Assembly: GCF_004099695.1 (NCBI RefSeq)
Contig: NZ_SCHL01000007.1
Location: 62,001 to 126,000 of the forward strand
Reading direction: 5' to 3'
DNA: 64,000 bases
From: Methanosarcina sp. MSH10X1
Lineage (GTDB): Archaea > Halobacteriota > Methanosarcinia > Methanosarcinales > Methanosarcinaceae
In this document: positions 37,598 through 49,069 of the stretch, piece after piece
How positions within the stretch are numbered: position 1 is the first letter of the stretch
Layout of the letters: the number at the start of each line of letters is the position of its first letter
Notes under the pieces: generated by a model
What the model saw: the letters and a program-made list of their open reading frames with translations, nothing else
What the model was told of the DNA's origin: nothing
Databases searched by the model: none
Translations under genes and position numbers: made by a program

Positions 37598-38857
37598 ATG
37601 GAAGTAGTTGTCGATGTAGGTGGAAATCCAGGGGTAGACTGTAGAGGCTTTTGTAAATATTGCTATTTTAAAAAGGTAAAAGACGTTCAGCCTCTGGGCT
37701 GCAAGTACTGTCTACCGTTTAAAAAAGGATGTGACTACTGCACACGCAGTGTGAAGGAATCATATTCAGGTTTCAAGCCCCTTCAAGTTGTACTGGAGGA
37801 AACTGCAAGAAAACTTTATTTCGCAAACGGCGAGATAAAAAAATTCACTATCAGCGGGGGAGGCGATTTAAGCTGCTACCCGGAGCTGAAAAATCTAGTC
37901 GCTTTCCTATCTCAATTCGGAACTTCTATACATCTCGGATATACAAGCGGAAAGGGCTTTAGCAAGCCTGATGATGCTCTTTTCTACATAGATCACGGAG
38001 TCACAGAAGTGAGTTTTACGGTCTTTGCAACCGATCCGGCTTTAAGAGCTGAGTATATGAAAGACCCGGAGCCCGAAGCCTCCCTACAGGTTCTTCGGGA
38101 TTTCTGTACTCATTGCAATGTTTATGGGGCTATCGTGCTCATTCCAGGGGTAAATGACGGAGAAGTGCTTGAGAAAACCCTCAGTGACCTGGAAACTATG
38201 GGTGCAAAGGGAGCTATCCTGATGAGATTTGCAAACTTTCCGGAAAACGGCCTTATCCTCAATAACGCCCCTATCATTCCGGGTATAACTCCACATACTG
38301 TCCAAGAATTCACAGAACTGGTGCGGAATTCCGCATCAAAGCACCTCTCTATGAGGATTACAGGAACCCCGCTTGAAGATCCTCTGATTGGTTCTCCTTT
38401 CGCAATCCGGAACATTCCCGGCGCCCTTGAAAGACTTCCGAGAATCATAAAAAAAGCGACTATCATAACAGGCCAGGTAGCAGCCCCAAGACTAAGGGAA
38501 ATTCTTGAAGCTCTTGGAGATTCCGTGAATGTCGTCGCTCTGGAAAAAGATATTGGATGCCTCATTACTATTGAAGACCTCAGGAAAATGGATCTGTCCG
38601 AAGTGAGCGAGACTGTTTTTATCCCTGGAAGATCCTTTGCTCACGATATGGAAGTTAAAGAAGCTCTCAAGAGGGACGGGATTGACAGGCTTTTCCGCAG
38701 GGGTCCTGAGCGCCTTTCCGTAGACGGGGAGATGTCAATCGGGATGAGCAGAGAAGAAGTTATTGAGCTGGAGATTGAAAACTTTACTGAACTTATAGAG
38801 CAGATTAATTCTCTTGGGCTACCTGTGGAGAAATCAGAGTATAATTCTTATAATTAA
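37598..38857 (+). CDS. mmp10: Radical SAM methyltransferase Mmp10 (McrA arginine methylase)
   Basis: This protein of about 419 residues installs the C5-methyl group on the active-site arginine of McrA. The radical-SAM cluster is CRGFCKYC (C15, C19, C22), followed by further cysteines (GCKYC, GCDYC) of an accessory site and a long C-terminal domain typical of the B12-dependent enzyme. Homologs begin MEVVVDVGG, so I start at ATG 37598; the frame is open to ATG 37529. It is divergent from the mcr operon, which encodes its substrate. Confidence 0.93.
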   Translation: MEVVVDVGGNPGVDCRGFCKYCYFKKVKDVQPLGCKYCLPFKKGCDYCTRSVKESYSGFKPLQVVLEETARKLYFANGEIKKFTISGGGDLSCYPELKNLVAFLSQFGTSIHLGYTSGKGFSKPDDALFYIDHGVTEVSFTVFATDPALRAEYMKDPEPEASLQVLRDFCTHCNVYGAIVLIPGVNDGEVLEKTLSDLETMGAKGAILMRFANFPENGLILNNAPIIPGITPHTVQEFTELVRNSASKHLSMRITGTPLEDPLIGSPFAIRNIPGALERLPRIIKKATIITGQVAAPRLREILEALGDSVNVVALEKDIGCLITIEDLRKMDLSEVSETVFIPGRSFAHDMEVKEALKRDGIDRLFRRGPERLSVDGEMSIGMSREEVIELEIENFTELIEQINSLGLPVEKSEYNSYN

Positions 38858-39200
38858 AACCATCCTGACCTGAGGAAAAATACCATAACCACATAAAAAA
38901 AAGTGCTCAGTAGGAGATACAGATAATCAAACAGATAATATAAAAATAGCCCTGTAATTATATAATTACTCGAAACAGGTATAGAACATTGTTAGATCTG
39001 ATAAGGTTTATTTTTCCCTACAGGAAACAATCAAAGCCTGAAGATCGCCTCTCCCAAGAAAAAAATAGCACTGTCAGCAGTAAAATTAGAGAACTAATTA
39101 ATAAATACTTCTGCCTTTTTAGCCTCTAAAACTGCCCTGCCACCTTTCAATCCATAAATGTAATATTTTTTTAATTGTTGATCTTTTCTTTTACCCGTTC
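38858..39200. other. Intergenic region between convergent mmp10 and polC
   Basis: AT-rich with short T-runs and no gene or strong hairpin that I can support. Confidence 0.4.
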
Positions 39201-42200
39201 TCAACGCACTGACCCGGACATGAAATCCGAAAGTCCCAGTTGTTTAACCCTGTGGTTTTCAAATAGAGAGCATATATCTTTATCAAGAAGTTCAATTCTC
39301 TGTCGGGTATAACTGGAAACCCCATATCTTTCGCCGATCTCTTTTGAAATCTCAAGATATTTACGGACAGCTCCTTCGTGTACAGTCAGCACTACATTCC
39401 CTCCGCACTTAGGACAGGCTCCGGTTAACGGAGGACGCCGGAATTTCTCTCCGCACTTTATACAGCGCATCCGCTGCCTGGAAAAGGAGCGTAAATTCCC
39501 TAGAAGATCCGGAAGGAAATGAGATTTGAGGACTCTTTCAGCCACATCCGGAGCGTCAACTGCCCTTATCTTATTCGCCAGGGAAAGTTGAGCTTCCATT
39601 TTCTCGATCATGCTCCCCAGAGTCTTATACGAAGAGTTGAGCGGGCCTGCAGCAATATCCGTAGTATCATGCGTAAACATAAAATGCTCATACTGCTCCG
39701 GCGTTCCAAGTCGGCTACTGACCAGGTCCATAATACCCTCAAGCTCCGTGGGATTTTTGATCTCCTGAGTAGCCCTGTAGAACGCCAGGGGGTACCTTGC
39801 AGGCACGTCTATATTATGCGCTTCCTTATCTACCTCTTTGGGGTCGATCCTGGTAGTAAGCACAAGAGGAGCATCCATTTTTCCACCCCTCTTATCCGGA
39901 AGATAAGACCTCGAGAAATTTAGAATTCCATCCATGAGAAGCATTATGCAGTCTTCGTCGCCATCGCAATTCCTTCGTTTTGAAGCATGAAAAAAAGGGT
40001 GAGCATAGCCTACCGATGCTTTCGTGAACCCTATCAAGCGCCCCAGCACGCCTGCTGAGGTATGCGGAGCAAGTCCTATAAGCAGCACACCTACCAGGTC
40101 CTGAATTGTTTCAGCATTATAGTAGGGCTCAACCCTGTAATATTTAACAAGCAGATCGTCTACGTATTGTGCCGTACGCAGCATATATTCACCCCCATCA
40201 TAAGAGATCACAAGATCCTGAACCTTCAGGCAGACAATCTGATCATCCCTTTCCAGGGGGTTTCCATAAATATCCTCAAGATAACCGAGGTCCCGGAGTT
40301 TGACCGCAGTTATCCCTATCTCATCAGCCCTGATATGTGTAAGCGGAATATCTGACATGTCATAGCGGACAGTCCCATCTTTAAAAATATAGACATTATG
40401 TTTCGCCCGTAAAATTCCCTTTTCCAGAGGTTCGGGAGTCATCTGCCCATTCATGAGCCGTTTTACGCCCTTGATGAGGTCAATTTTTTCTCTCTCCCCT
40501 ACGTTTTCAAAAGCCTGCTTGTAGATGGAACGAAAATCCAGTTTGACATTTGCAACGGAATTCGGTTTTCTTCCGCACTTTGGGCAGGTTTCAGCACCCC
40601 GGACCTCAATTTTACAGCGAGGGCAGAAAAGTTTGGGATGGGTATACTCTCCGCAGTCACAGCGCCAGAAATAAGTCTCTTTCCCGCAGCCAGGACATTC
40701 CCTGAGTCCGAGCTCCACTTCAATTTCGCCTATTTTCCCATTCATGGAAGCCGTGTAGTCTGAAGCAGATACAAGATTCCGTGTAATTCCTCCGGCATTG
40801 CTTATCGGAAAAAGAACCTGAGCTGCAGGAGACATTTTTCGCAGGTCGGACTTTTCGGGTCTTCCCATCCTTGCCCCTATTCTCGAAGGCGCCCTCGGGA
40901 AAACCTTAAGTCCACTTAAAAGAGCGGCAGCTTCAACCATGTCTTCGGTATCAGGCATCCGGGATTTTTCTTTAAGATAGCAGTCAAACCCAAGACAGAA
41001 AACAAAAGGAAGAGCTCCTTCAATCAGGATGGTTTCAGTTTCTACCTTATGGAGCACAAGGAGTTTTTCAAGTACAAATTTAATACCATTTTCCAGGCAG
41101 GTTTTAAGAGGTAACCTGAGAATCCCGCGTTCAATCGAAAAATCCCCTTTTTCAGCCACGAATTCTCTTAAAGCTTCAAATTCAGTTCGGTTTATGTCGT
41201 GCCAGAGATACGTAAATTTCGGGTGTAAAGGAATACCATATTCCTCCGCAAGCCTGAGAGCCAGCGCCACAGGCGGGTTTTTTAGTTCATCTTCGGGTAT
41301 TGCCTCATGACAGGCTGCTTCATAGTCATAGCGCCACCACTCAAAAACATAAGGAGAAGGCATAAGAGGATGGTTATTTTCCAGAAAATCTCCAAAATTA
41401 ATCAGGATTTCCCCGATATCTACTATTACTTCGACCTGCGAGCGAAGTTCGTAGGCATCTTTTATATTATCTATACGGACAAGGTCTCCGGAAAGAAGAC
41501 GCACAGTAGGTCCTTCTATCGAGTCTACGGCAGACATTGCTGCGGCTTTTCCAGGCCTTTCGACCTTGAGTTGAGTCCCGTTGGAAATAAAATCGTCAAG
41601 CAAAACCATAGAAGAGGGATTTATTCCTGCAGATGCAAACGAGGTATTTCTGGAGCGCCCATAGCGGAGCCTGAACCCGCCTGGCCTTGAGGGATGGGAA
41701 AAGACCGGCCTGCCTGCAATAAGATCTCTTATATATTTGTCCTTAGGCTTAATCTTGTTTTTCTGCTCATTTTCTTCGTCGCCTTCGCCTTTCGCACCCC
41801 CTATGAGGGTTTCCAGCCAGTCCCACCCATCCATATTTAACTTATTAACATGTTTCTTTACTTTAGGTGCTTTAAGGGCAAGCCCTTCGGCAAGTACGAG
41901 ACACATTCCTCCTCTGACGCGGTTTGTCCCTATTCTTTCCAGGTCCCTGTGCCCTTCGACCTCGGCATCTTCAGTTGGGTCGCCATCAATACAGACAGGA
42001 CAATTCTTAACTATCAGGCGGATTTCATCTTCCGAGGGCGTGTATTGCAGGCTTGCAACTCTTTTGTAAAGCAGGATCTCTTCCACATAACGCTCTACTT
42101 CCTCAGGTCTTGGCTTGTAGCGGTCAATTCCTATCCCGCGCCTTACATAGTCTCCAACGAGTACGGAAAGAGCCTGGGCTGTCCCGCCTGCACTTCGGAT

Positions 42201-42641
42201 TGGACCGGAATAAAAAATCCGGATATACTGCGAACCATCGTCATTCTTTCCAAGTTCGACCTTATCAATTCCTTCAATCGGAGCTGCAACCACGCCTTCC
42301 GTGAGGGTTGCCATAGAGACCCGGATCGCAGCTTCAACTGCGTCTTTTTTTGTTGTGAAGTTTCCCACTTCCCCTTCGGCTACCTGGCGTCCGATTTCAA
42401 GAGCAGCTTCTTCTCTGGACATCCTTAGCTCAAGTTCGCGGATCTTTGCAGCGACTCCTTCTACTCCAATAAGGTTTTCAACCCTATCCGCAAGGTCCTT
42501 GGCAAGGGGAATCTCTACAATGGGTTTTGGGTCTCCTCCACGAGCTCGAGCTTTATTTGCAATCTCTATGGCATCTTTGAGTCTTGCTTCAAGCTCGTCG
42601 AAGTATTCATGCATTTCCTTACTTGCAATCGTTTCGCCCAT
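39201..42641 (-). CDS. polC: DNA polymerase II large subunit (DP2, PolD catalytic)
   Basis: This 1146-residue subunit carries the polymerase activity of the euryarchaeal replicative PolD. The catalytic acidic motif [15 protein letters not shown] lies near residue 896. Zinc modules occur at about 645-700 ([13 protein letters not shown] and CPRC...CPKCG) and near the C-terminus (CIKCGEKF...CPKCGG). No intein is present, since the protein has the plain family length. The small subunit DP1 is not in the window. Confidence 0.97.
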   Translation of the reverse strand: MGETIASKEMHEYFDELEARLKDAIEIANKARARGGDPKPIVEIPLAKDLADRVENLIGVEGVAAKIRELELRMSREEAALEIGRQVAEGEVGNFTTKKDAVEAAIRVSMATLTEGVVAAPIEGIDKVELGKNDDGSQYIRIFYSGPIRSAGGTAQALSVLVGDYVRRGIGIDRYKPRPEEVERYVEEILLYKRVASLQYTPSEDEIRLIVKNCPVCIDGDPTEDAEVEGHRDLERIGTNRVRGGMCLVLAEGLALKAPKVKKHVNKLNMDGWDWLETLIGGAKGEGDEENEQKNKIKPKDKYIRDLIAGRPVFSHPSRPGGFRLRYGRSRNTSFASAGINPSSMVLLDDFISNGTQLKVERPGKAAAMSAVDSIEGPTVRLLSGDLVRIDNIKDAYELRSQVEVIVDIGEILINFGDFLENNHPLMPSPYVFEWWRYDYEAACHEAIPEDELKNPPVALALRLAEEYGIPLHPKFTYLWHDINRTEFEALREFVAEKGDFSIERGILRLPLKTCLENGIKFVLEKLLVLHKVETETILIEGALPFVFCLGFDCYLKEKSRMPDTEDMVEAAALLSGLKVFPRAPSRIGARMGRPEKSDLRKMSPAAQVLFPISNAGGITRNLVSASDYTASMNGKIGEIEVELGLRECPGCGKETYFWRCDCGEYTHPKLFCPRCKIEVRGAETCPKCGRKPNSVANVKLDFRSIYKQAFENVGEREKIDLIKGVKRLMNGQMTPEPLEKGILRAKHNVYIFKDGTVRYDMSDIPLTHIRADEIGITAVKLRDLGYLEDIYGNPLERDDQIVCLKVQDLVISYDGGEYMLRTAQYVDDLLVKYYRVEPYYNAETIQDLVGVLLIGLAPHTSAGVLGRLIGFTKASVGYAHPFFHASKRRNCDGDEDCIMLLMDGILNFSRSYLPDKRGGKMDAPLVLTTRIDPKEVDKEAHNIDVPARYPLAFYRATQEIKNPTELEGIMDLVSSRLGTPEQYEHFMFTHDTTDIAAGPLNSSYKTLGSMIEKMEAQLSLANKIRAVDAPDVAERVLKSHFLPDLLGNLRSFSRQRMRCIKCGEKFRRPPLTGACPKCGGNVVLTVHEGAVRKYLEISKEIGERYGVSSYTRQRIELLDKDICSLFENHRVKQLGLSDFMSGSVR

Positions 42642-42674
42642 TTAAAAGCTCCTCTAAAAAATAAAAATCAGTGT

Positions 42675-42914
42675 TTATCTCTGCTTGCGAAGAGACCCGG
42701 ATGCGATAATGCCTGATATTGCGGTTACAAAAAGAACAAACATACCGGTCCAGAGGAGATAGCTTCCTGCCTTTTCCATACCTAAAATTGTTAAAAGCAG
42801 TCCTGCAGCCAGCACTACAAGGTTAATTTTGTTTACTCTCTTATTTTTGTCTGCAACTTTTTTATAAGCCCGCATTTTCTCCAGATTTTCCTTTTTTTCT
42901 GCTTTCAAAATCAT
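42675..42914 (-). CDS. Small two-helix membrane protein
   Basis: This protein of about 79 residues has a basic N-terminus (KAEKKENLEKMRAYKKVADKN) followed by two membrane helices at about 28-45 and 52-70 and a basic tail. The start could be ATG 42914 or a TTG five codons later that sits better after GAGAGG. It lies between sua5 and polC on the same strand. The function is unknown. Confidence 0.6.
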   Translation of the reverse strand: MILKAEKKENLEKMRAYKKVADKNKRVNKINLVVLAAGLLLTILGMEKAGSYLLWTGMFVLFVTAISGIIASGSLRKQR

Positions 42915-42958
42915 CCCTCTCAAATATTTAATTGAATCTCAAATCTGCACAATTGAGC

Positions 42959-44050
42959 TTAAACAACAAAGCTTGTTGAAGAAGCTTCCCTGAGCCGGTT
43001 AATGAGTGCTTCCCCAAGCCCGGAACGGTTGAAAGACCCATCAGCCACAATTACGTCCAGCCCTTTCCTATCAAGCTTTCTGAGCCCTTCAAAGAGTTTC
43101 CCTGCAGCCACTCCCGGATCTTCTCTGGACCCCAGCAAAAAGCACTCATCCGGGCTCAACTTTCTCAAAGCGAAGAAAGCTGCAGTTTCCTCACTGAGAA
43201 GAAAACCGACTTTCTGCCCTTCACTCCTATATTTTCCAAGTAATTTGACAAATTCATCCGAAACCAGTTTACCTTCTCCTTCAACCAGCACGACCTCTGT
43301 ATCAGGGGTATAATGCCCGTATTTCTGACCTGCCTTTTTTTCCGAAAGGTCAGTTTCATCCTTTGCTTGGCTACCTTTGTATCCTGACCTGACCTTTCCT
43401 ATGATACTCTCAAGCGCTTCAGTGCTGACGGCACCTGGCCTGAGCACAACTGGCGGCTCGACAGTCATATCGATCACAGTAGATTCAAGCCCTATGTCAG
43501 CCTTCCCTCCGTCAAGAATTGCATCAATCCTGCCTGTAAGGTCCGATATGACATGGGCTGCAAGGCTAGGGCTGGGCTTTCCTGACAGGTTGGCACTGGG
43601 AGCAGCAAGAGGAATGCCTGCCCTTTTTATGAGTTCCAGAGGAATTCTATGATCAGGCATACGGACTCCTATCGATTGCAGGTTACCTGAGGTGATGTCG
43701 GGAACAATATTGTTTTTTTCCAAAATAATCGTAAGAGGGCCGGGCCAGAAAGCATCCATTAACCTGAAAGCAGTCTCCGGAACATTTTTTGCTACCCTCT
43801 TAACATCTTCCCTTGAATGGACGAGCAGGCTAAGGGGATTTCCCGGAGGACGCTCTTTTGCCTCGAAGATCTTCAGGACTGCCCCGGGATTCAGGCCGTT
43901 AGCTCCAAGCCCGTAAACCGTCTCAGTAGGGAAGGCTACAGTTCCACCGCTCTTGATTATTTCTGCCGCCCTATCAAGGACGGAATCAAAGTTCTCTTTG
44001 GAAACCCGGAAAACCAGGGTCTTTACTCTATTTCCGTTTTCTGCCTGCAC
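42959..44050 (-). CDS. sua5: Threonylcarbamoyl-AMP synthase (Sua5 type)
   Basis: This 363-residue enzyme makes threonylcarbamoyl-AMP for t6A of ANN-decoding tRNAs. The YrdC domain shows GGTVAFPTETVYGLGANG near 36-53, KERPPGNPL, and LAAPSANLSGKPSPS. A C-terminal Sua5 domain follows a linker with QKYGHYTPDTEVVL. GTG at 44050 is the start, with AAGGAG about ten bases upstream. Confidence 0.95.
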   Translation of the reverse strand: MQAENGNRVKTLVFRVSKENFDSVLDRAAEIIKSGGTVAFPTETVYGLGANGLNPGAVLKIFEAKERPPGNPLSLLVHSREDVKRVAKNVPETAFRLMDAFWPGPLTIILEKNNIVPDITSGNLQSIGVRMPDHRIPLELIKRAGIPLAAPSANLSGKPSPSLAAHVISDLTGRIDAILDGGKADIGLESTVIDMTVEPPVVLRPGAVSTEALESIIGKVRSGYKGSQAKDETDLSEKKAGQKYGHYTPDTEVVLVEGEGKLVSDEFVKLLGKYRSEGQKVGFLLSEETAAFFALRKLSPDECFLLGSREDPGVAAGKLFEGLRKLDRKGLDVIVADGSFNRSGLGEALINRLREASSTSFVV

Positions 44051-44097
44051 AGAGGGTAGGCTCCTTTCAGATTGTTATTCCTGCTGTTTTTTCCGGC

Positions 44098-45384
44098 TTA
44101 TTTTTTCAGCCATTTATCGAGGGCAACTTCAAGCTCTCTGTGGTCTTTTGCATATTCTTGCAGGCTAACTCCCTCAAGGGTAGCCTCAAGTGCCTGCCTG
44201 CAGGCAGTAGCTCCGGCTGCCGTGCCCATAGGGTGGGCATGAATTCCGCCGCCGAATTGCATAATAACATCCCTTCCGAAGATAGAGTACAGGTCAGGAA
44301 TCATAGTAGGGGCAAGCCCTCCGGAAGCAACCGGGAACATGGGCTTTAACCCTCCCCAGTCCTGGGCGAGGATATGCTGGCTTTCATCTGCAGGCACCCT
44401 GTCGAGTACGCACTCATCCCTGAGATTCAGAACCTCGTGCTTTTCTCCGTGCATCTTCCCGACAACCGTGCCTATGTGAAGCTGGTCAAGCCCGATCAAC
44501 CTGCAAAGCTTGGCAACTACAAGCATGCTTATCCCGTGGCGCGGATTCCGGGTATAGGCTGAGTGCATGCAGCGGTGGGCGTGAAGTGCCAGGTCAATAT
44601 CTTCAGCTTCTTCCCTGAGGGTCTGAAGCGCAGTCCAGCCTACGGGCACAACATCAATCATTGCATAGCGCGCGCCCATGTCTTTAAGGATATTCATGCG
44701 GCGGATCATCTCCTTACAGGTTGGGGCAGTAATGTTGCAGAGATACATTTTGCGCTCTCCGGTTTCAGCTTCTGCCTTTTCTGCAAGTTTGAGGGTGAGT
44801 TCGGTTCTCTTTTCAAAGCTGTTAAACTTCTGATCCGTCAGGTTCTCATCATCTTTCACAAGGTCGCAGCCTCCTGCAAAGGAGTTGTAAGCAACCTCGG
44901 CGTGTTTTTCAGAGGTCAACCCCACTTTCGGCTTGACAATGGTTCCTATGAGAGGCCTGTTCTGCACACCTGTAAGTTTCCTGATCCCTAGCAACCCGAA
45001 TTTGGGTCCTCTGAACTCACGGAGCATCGACTTCGGGAAAGCAATATCCTGCAGCCTTAGATTATCAACGACCTTCATGCTAAGGATATTTCCTGCGACT
45101 GCACTGAGAACCTGCGGGACCGACCCCAGTTCAAAGAGTTCTTCGGAATAAGCCACCCTTACAGTCTGCGCCTCCTCGTCCGCGAAAAAAACATGAGGCT
45201 TCAACCTGGATGCAAGTTCGGGACTTAGAGTGGCAATTTCGGTCCAGGAGTCTATAGAGCTTTCTCCTGCCAGATGGGTTGCAGCTTCCTCAAAATTGAC
45301 TCCTGTCGACGGCTCGATATGAAATTCACAGATAAGATCAGTGTCCTTCGGGCTATAGCCCGTGTCTATATAGTCCCTTTGCAT
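44098..45384 (-). CDS. rbcL: Ribulose-1,5-bisphosphate carboxylase, form III
   Basis: This 428-residue RuBisCO large chain carboxylates ribulose bisphosphate made from nucleotide or pentose phosphates. The carbamylated Lys and metal ligands lie in GGCDLVKDDENL near residue 175. LHAHRCMHSAYTRNP and GGGIHAHPMGTAAGA mark the rest of the active site. Archaeal form III enzymes feed AMP salvage or a reductive hexulose-phosphate route. AGGAGG six bases before ATG 45384 favours that start over the in-frame GTG at 45399. Confidence 0.96.
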   Translation of the reverse strand: MQRDYIDTGYSPKDTDLICEFHIEPSTGVNFEEAATHLAGESSIDSWTEIATLSPELASRLKPHVFFADEEAQTVRVAYSEELFELGSVPQVLSAVAGNILSMKVVDNLRLQDIAFPKSMLREFRGPKFGLLGIRKLTGVQNRPLIGTIVKPKVGLTSEKHAEVAYNSFAGGCDLVKDDENLTDQKFNSFEKRTELTLKLAEKAEAETGERKMYLCNITAPTCKEMIRRMNILKDMGARYAMIDVVPVGWTALQTLREEAEDIDLALHAHRCMHSAYTRNPRHGISMLVVAKLCRLIGLDQLHIGTVVGKMHGEKHEVLNLRDECVLDRVPADESQHILAQDWGGLKPMFPVASGGLAPTMIPDLYSIFGRDVIMQFGGGIHAHPMGTAAGATACRQALEATLEGVSLQEYAKDHRELEVALDKWLKK

Positions 45385-46164
45385 TGTCTTCCTCCTCACT
45401 AAAGTAAGTTAATCTCCAGATAGAATAAGTAAGGTAGAATTGATAATCCTGATTGAAGGAAGTAACTGAACATAAATAAAAACTTGTTTAATTGAATAGA
45501 GCGAACCCGGGTAGAAGAACGGAAAGTCATGGCGAAAGGGCATATAAGGAATCCTTTGAAATCCAGGCGAAAAAGCAGGAGATATAAGCTTCAGAGAAAG
45601 CAGGAATCCTAAAGCCTTTATAGCTCATTTAAAAATAGATCTCAAACGCCTTAAATTAAAATGCTCTCATACACCATGCAAGTAACTGGATAATTTTGCG
45701 ATAAATATAAAATGGAAGAACTGGAACCGCAATGAACTAAATTGACTGTAGAAACAGGCAGAAAAGCGACAATTGGATTTAACTAAATTCAAGGTAGAAT
45801 TTTCCGACTGGAAAAATCTGGTCACCCCTAAAATAAGGCAACAATCATATCCGCAATGGAATAATTACATGCATCATGGAAATTACATCCATCATGGAAA
45901 TTACATCCATCATGGAAATTACATCCATCATGGAATAATCATATGCATGTTGTAATGTTGCATTATTCGAAGAGGTGACGATCTTCAACGTTTTTGCTCT
46001 CCGTTTTTATGGAGTTTAGTGGATCTCTTGAGTTTATTTTTCGTATCTGGCTAATTTCATAAATTCTCGGTATATCCTGAGACTTTTTCGCATGCATTCA
46101 AAATTGCTATTTGGCTGGATTGCTGTACGGGTTAGATGCACTGGTTAAACGAGCACATTTTGAA
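45385..46164. other. Long intergenic region with a tandem repeat
   Basis: Upstream of rbcL and downstream of the first DUF1646 gene. It contains an 18-bp tandem repeat (45854-45943, listed separately). At 46020-46110 it has a segment (CTGGCTAATTTCATAAATTC) related to segments downstream of the other DUF1646 genes. The frame across the repeat (45773-45955) has no ribosome binding site. Confidence 0.5.
45854..45943. repeat. 18-bp tandem repeat, about 4.5 copies
   Basis: CATCATGGAAATTACATC begins at 45872, 45890 and 45908, with a last partial copy at 45926 and a degenerate copy before the first. If translated in one frame it reads HHGNYI repeatedly. Coding is unlikely, because that frame lacks a start signal. 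Confidence 0.85.
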
Positions 46165-47277
46165 TCAGATATTGAGTACAAACAATACAACGAAATAGAT
46201 AGCCATCGAGACAAGTCCGAGAGGTAATCCAAGCCTTGCCCATTCCTTGCTGGTTATACCGAGTTTGCTCGCAGAGATAATGTTCGGGATATTTCCAGGG
46301 ATCAGCATTCCGCCTGATATTAGAAGCCCCATGAGGATGCTTTTAATCTGGAACTCGCTAAGAGCAGGTCCGATCTCTGCAGCTGCCAGGGTTGCGTTGT
46401 CAAGGACAGCCGAAACCATATTAATCCAGTAGAGAGCCACAGATGGAATCTGGATGAAGTATTCAAGAATAATGGGCTTGAAACCTTCTCCGAGCAACAC
46501 GAGTGCTGCGATAAACACGTAGACTTTAACAGCTCTCATTATGACGTCTTTTACGGTCTCGTTATAGTCTGCTGATTCCATTTCATGCGCTTTTGGATCG
46601 GCTTTTCCAAGGAAAAACACTCCAATAATACCAAATGCAAGGATACCTGGGAAAATGTAGATGCCAAGCATGTTGAATAAGAAATCAAACCCTGCATAGT
46701 AAGGTGCACCGGATAGTTTTGAAACTGCTATTGTTGAAAGCGGTTCTCCGAGGGGGGTAAGTGCCGCACCGAGCCCGATTGAGAAACATGCAACGATTGT
46801 AAGGTCTATTTTGGACCTCCGTGAGAGAGGCATTGCATTGACTACCTCAACAAGAATAATTGCTGCAAGGATGGCCGACATCACACTGGATGATAAGCCA
46901 AGGACAACAATTAGAAGAAAGCCTAAAACTTTAACAGAAAGTATGTCGGTTAATTTTCTGATTACTTTGTGAATCGGAGCATGCCATTTGTAGATAAGCA
47001 AGCCTACAACCAGCACGATCTGGAATATGCCGATTGGAATGCCGGCTATATCTCCAACATGTAATGGCGCGGTCAATGCTTCTTCGATTATCTCCGCACT
47101 CCAGCCTGTTTCTATGCCCGGAATCCGGGCAAAGCCTGACAGGGTCATTGCAAGCACTCCACAAATAAGCAGGAATACTTCCAGATTTTCTTCAATAGTG
47201 TGTATCTTAAAAGGCCCAAATAATACGGCCAAGAAGATTACAAGAAATCCAATTAAAACTCCTAGATCAAGAGCCAT
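46165..47277 (-). CDS. DUF1646 family membrane transporter, copy 1
   Basis: This 370-residue protein has about ten hydrophobic helices and belongs to DUF1646, which is distantly like ion-transporter superfamily permeases such as NhaD/CitM. Family blocks are FGPFKIHTIEENLE near 21-34, GLGAALTPLGEPLSTIA near 170, and SGGMLIPGNIPNIISASKLG near 325. The Pro-Gly-Asn loop and the LTPLGEP loop look like paired re-entrant hairpins. A GGAGGAAAAAGTA ribosome binding site precedes the ATG. Ion specificity is unknown. Confidence 0.88.
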   Translation of the reverse strand: MALDLGVLIGFLVIFLAVLFGPFKIHTIEENLEVFLLICGVLAMTLSGFARIPGIETGWSAEIIEEALTAPLHVGDIAGIPIGIFQIVLVVGLLIYKWHAPIHKVIRKLTDILSVKVLGFLLIVVLGLSSSVMSAILAAIILVEVVNAMPLSRRSKIDLTIVACFSIGLGAALTPLGEPLSTIAVSKLSGAPYYAGFDFLFNMLGIYIFPGILAFGIIGVFFLGKADPKAHEMESADYNETVKDVIMRAVKVYVFIAALVLLGEGFKPIILEYFIQIPSVALYWINMVSAVLDNATLAAAEIGPALSEFQIKSILMGLLISGGMLIPGNIPNIISASKLGITSKEWARLGLPLGLVSMAIYFVVLFVLNI

Positions 47278-47956
47278 TACTTTTTCCTCCTCTGGTAAAT
47301 TCTGGTTTATGGACTGCCGGGGGAGATTTATTTACTGTTAAACATTACAAAGTCTCGAATGTCTGGGCATTCAGATGACCTGTTTTATCATTTATTATCT
47401 TATAATATATGATTATATAATATATTTATTCCGTCTATATTCAATTTAGCGGCCTGGCATTTGAAAAAAAAGTAAAGCTTGGTTTCGATTGCTAGCTTCT
47501 CAAAAATACATATTCCCGCGTTAATAAACCATGATCATGAACTGAATTTTTAGGAACAAGAATTTATTAAGCTGTCATATATCATCAATAATCATTCTCG
47601 TTGATAAGCTACACTACTGACAAATGAATTGAAAGGCGCACAAGAATCCAATTAAAAAAGTGGTATAGTCTTCAAATTCAAGGGAGAACTTCGAATTAAA
47701 AGATATGAGAACTCTGGAATATTTAAGGAATCAAAAAGGTCTCTTTAATATATTTTTCCGAGCTGGCTAAATTCTCAAAGTACCAGTAGATTCTTAAACG
47801 TTTTTCCTATCGAATTTGAAGAAAATATTGTAAGATAAATTAATTTTATATTGTTTTGAAAGGTGTGATTTTGTTTCAAAACCCAGTGATTATTAATTTT
47901 ATTATTACTGGATTTTGAAACATAATCTACCTCAGGCAAATGGTCAAATTTTGAGC
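47278..47956. other. Intergenic region between DUF1646 copies 1 and 2
   Basis: Holds the promoter of copy 1 (TTACTGTTAAACATTAC near 47331) and, at about 47735-47835, sequence related to the downstream parts of copies 1 and 3, including GAGCTGGCTAAATTCTC and AATTTGAAGAAAAT. No gene seen. Confidence 0.5.
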
Positions 47957-49069
47957 TTATATTCCAAGCACAAAAATAATGACGAAATAGATAGCCATCG
48001 AGATCAGACCAAGAGGCACTCCGAGTCTTGCCCATTCCTTGCTGGTAATACCAAGTTTACCTGCGGAAATGATGTTCGGGATATTTCCTGGGATCAGCAT
48101 TCCACCTGCAATCAAAAGTCCCATAAGGATACTCTTAATCTGGAGTTCGCTAAGGGCAGGTCCTATCTCAGCAGCTGCCAGAGTAGCATTATCAAGAATG
48201 GCCGAAACCATATTAACCCAATAAAGAATACCTGAAGGAATCTGGATAAAGTATTCAAGTATAATAGGCTTGAAACCTTCTCCGAGCAACACGAGCGCTG
48301 CGATAAATACGTAAACCTTAACAGCTCTCATTATGACATCCTTCACGGTCTCGTTATAATCGGCGGCTGCCATTCCCTGGTCTTTTGGACTGACTTTTCC
48401 GAGGAAAAACATTCCAATGATACCATATGCAAGGATACCTGGGAAGATGTATTTGCCAAGCATATCAAGTAAGAAAGTGAATCCTGCATGATAAGGTTCA
48501 CCCGCTAGTTTTGAGATGGCGATTGTTGAAAGAGGTTCTCCGAGGGGGGTAAGTGCCGCACCGAGTCCGATTGAGAAACATGCAACGATTGTAAGGTCTA
48601 TCTTGGACTTTCGCGAGAGAGGCATTGCATTAACAACTTCAACAAGAATAATTGACGCAAGAATAGCCGACATCACACTGGAAGATAAACCAAGAACGAC
48701 AATAAGAAGAAAACCTAAAACTTTAACAGAAAGCATGTCAGTTAATTTTCTGATTACTTTGTGAATCGGAGCATGCCATTTGTAGATAATCAAACCTACA
48801 ACCAGCACGATCTGGAATATGCCGATTGGAATACCAGCTATGTCTCCGACATGCAGCGGCGCAGTCAATGATTCCATAATTATCTCTGAATTCCAGCCCA
48901 TCTCTTCGCCTGGAATTTCGGTAAAACCTGAAAGAGTCATTGCTGCTATTCCGCACACAAGCAGAAATGGTTCCAGATTTTCCTCAATAACGTGTATCTT
49001 AAAGGGCCCTAGTAATACGGCCAGGAATATTACAAGATATCCGATTAAAACTCCTACTTCAAGAGCCAT
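47957..49069 (-). CDS. DUF1646 family membrane transporter, copy 2
   Basis: This 370-residue paralog has nearly the same sequence as copy 1, with the same loop motifs (GLGAALTPLGEP and MLIPGNIPNIISAGKLG). Differences cluster near residues 50-70 (GEEMGWNSEIIMES against IETGWSAEIIEEA) and in the cytosolic loop around 225-240. Its promoter region matches those of the other copies. A GGAGGAAAAAAGTA ribosome binding site precedes the ATG. Confidence 0.88.
   Translation of the reverse strand: MALEVGVLIGYLVIFLAVLLGPFKIHVIEENLEPFLLVCGIAAMTLSGFTEIPGEEMGWNSEIIMESLTAPLHVGDIAGIPIGIFQIVLVVGLIIYKWHAPIHKVIRKLTDMLSVKVLGFLLIVVLGLSSSVMSAILASIILVEVVNAMPLSRKSKIDLTIVACFSIGLGAALTPLGEPLSTIAISKLAGEPYHAGFTFLLDMLGKYIFPGILAYGIIGMFFLGKVSPKDQGMAAADYNETVKDVIMRAVKVYVFIAALVLLGEGFKPIILEYFIQIPSGILYWVNMVSAILDNATLAAAEIGPALSELQIKSILMGLLIAGGMLIPGNIPNIISAGKLGITSKEWARLGVPLGLISMAIYFVIIFVLGI

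Noticed and set aside
45773-45955. 60-residue ORF with HHGNYI repeats
   Set aside because: It begins at TTG without a ribosome binding site and owes its length to the 18-bp tandem repeat.
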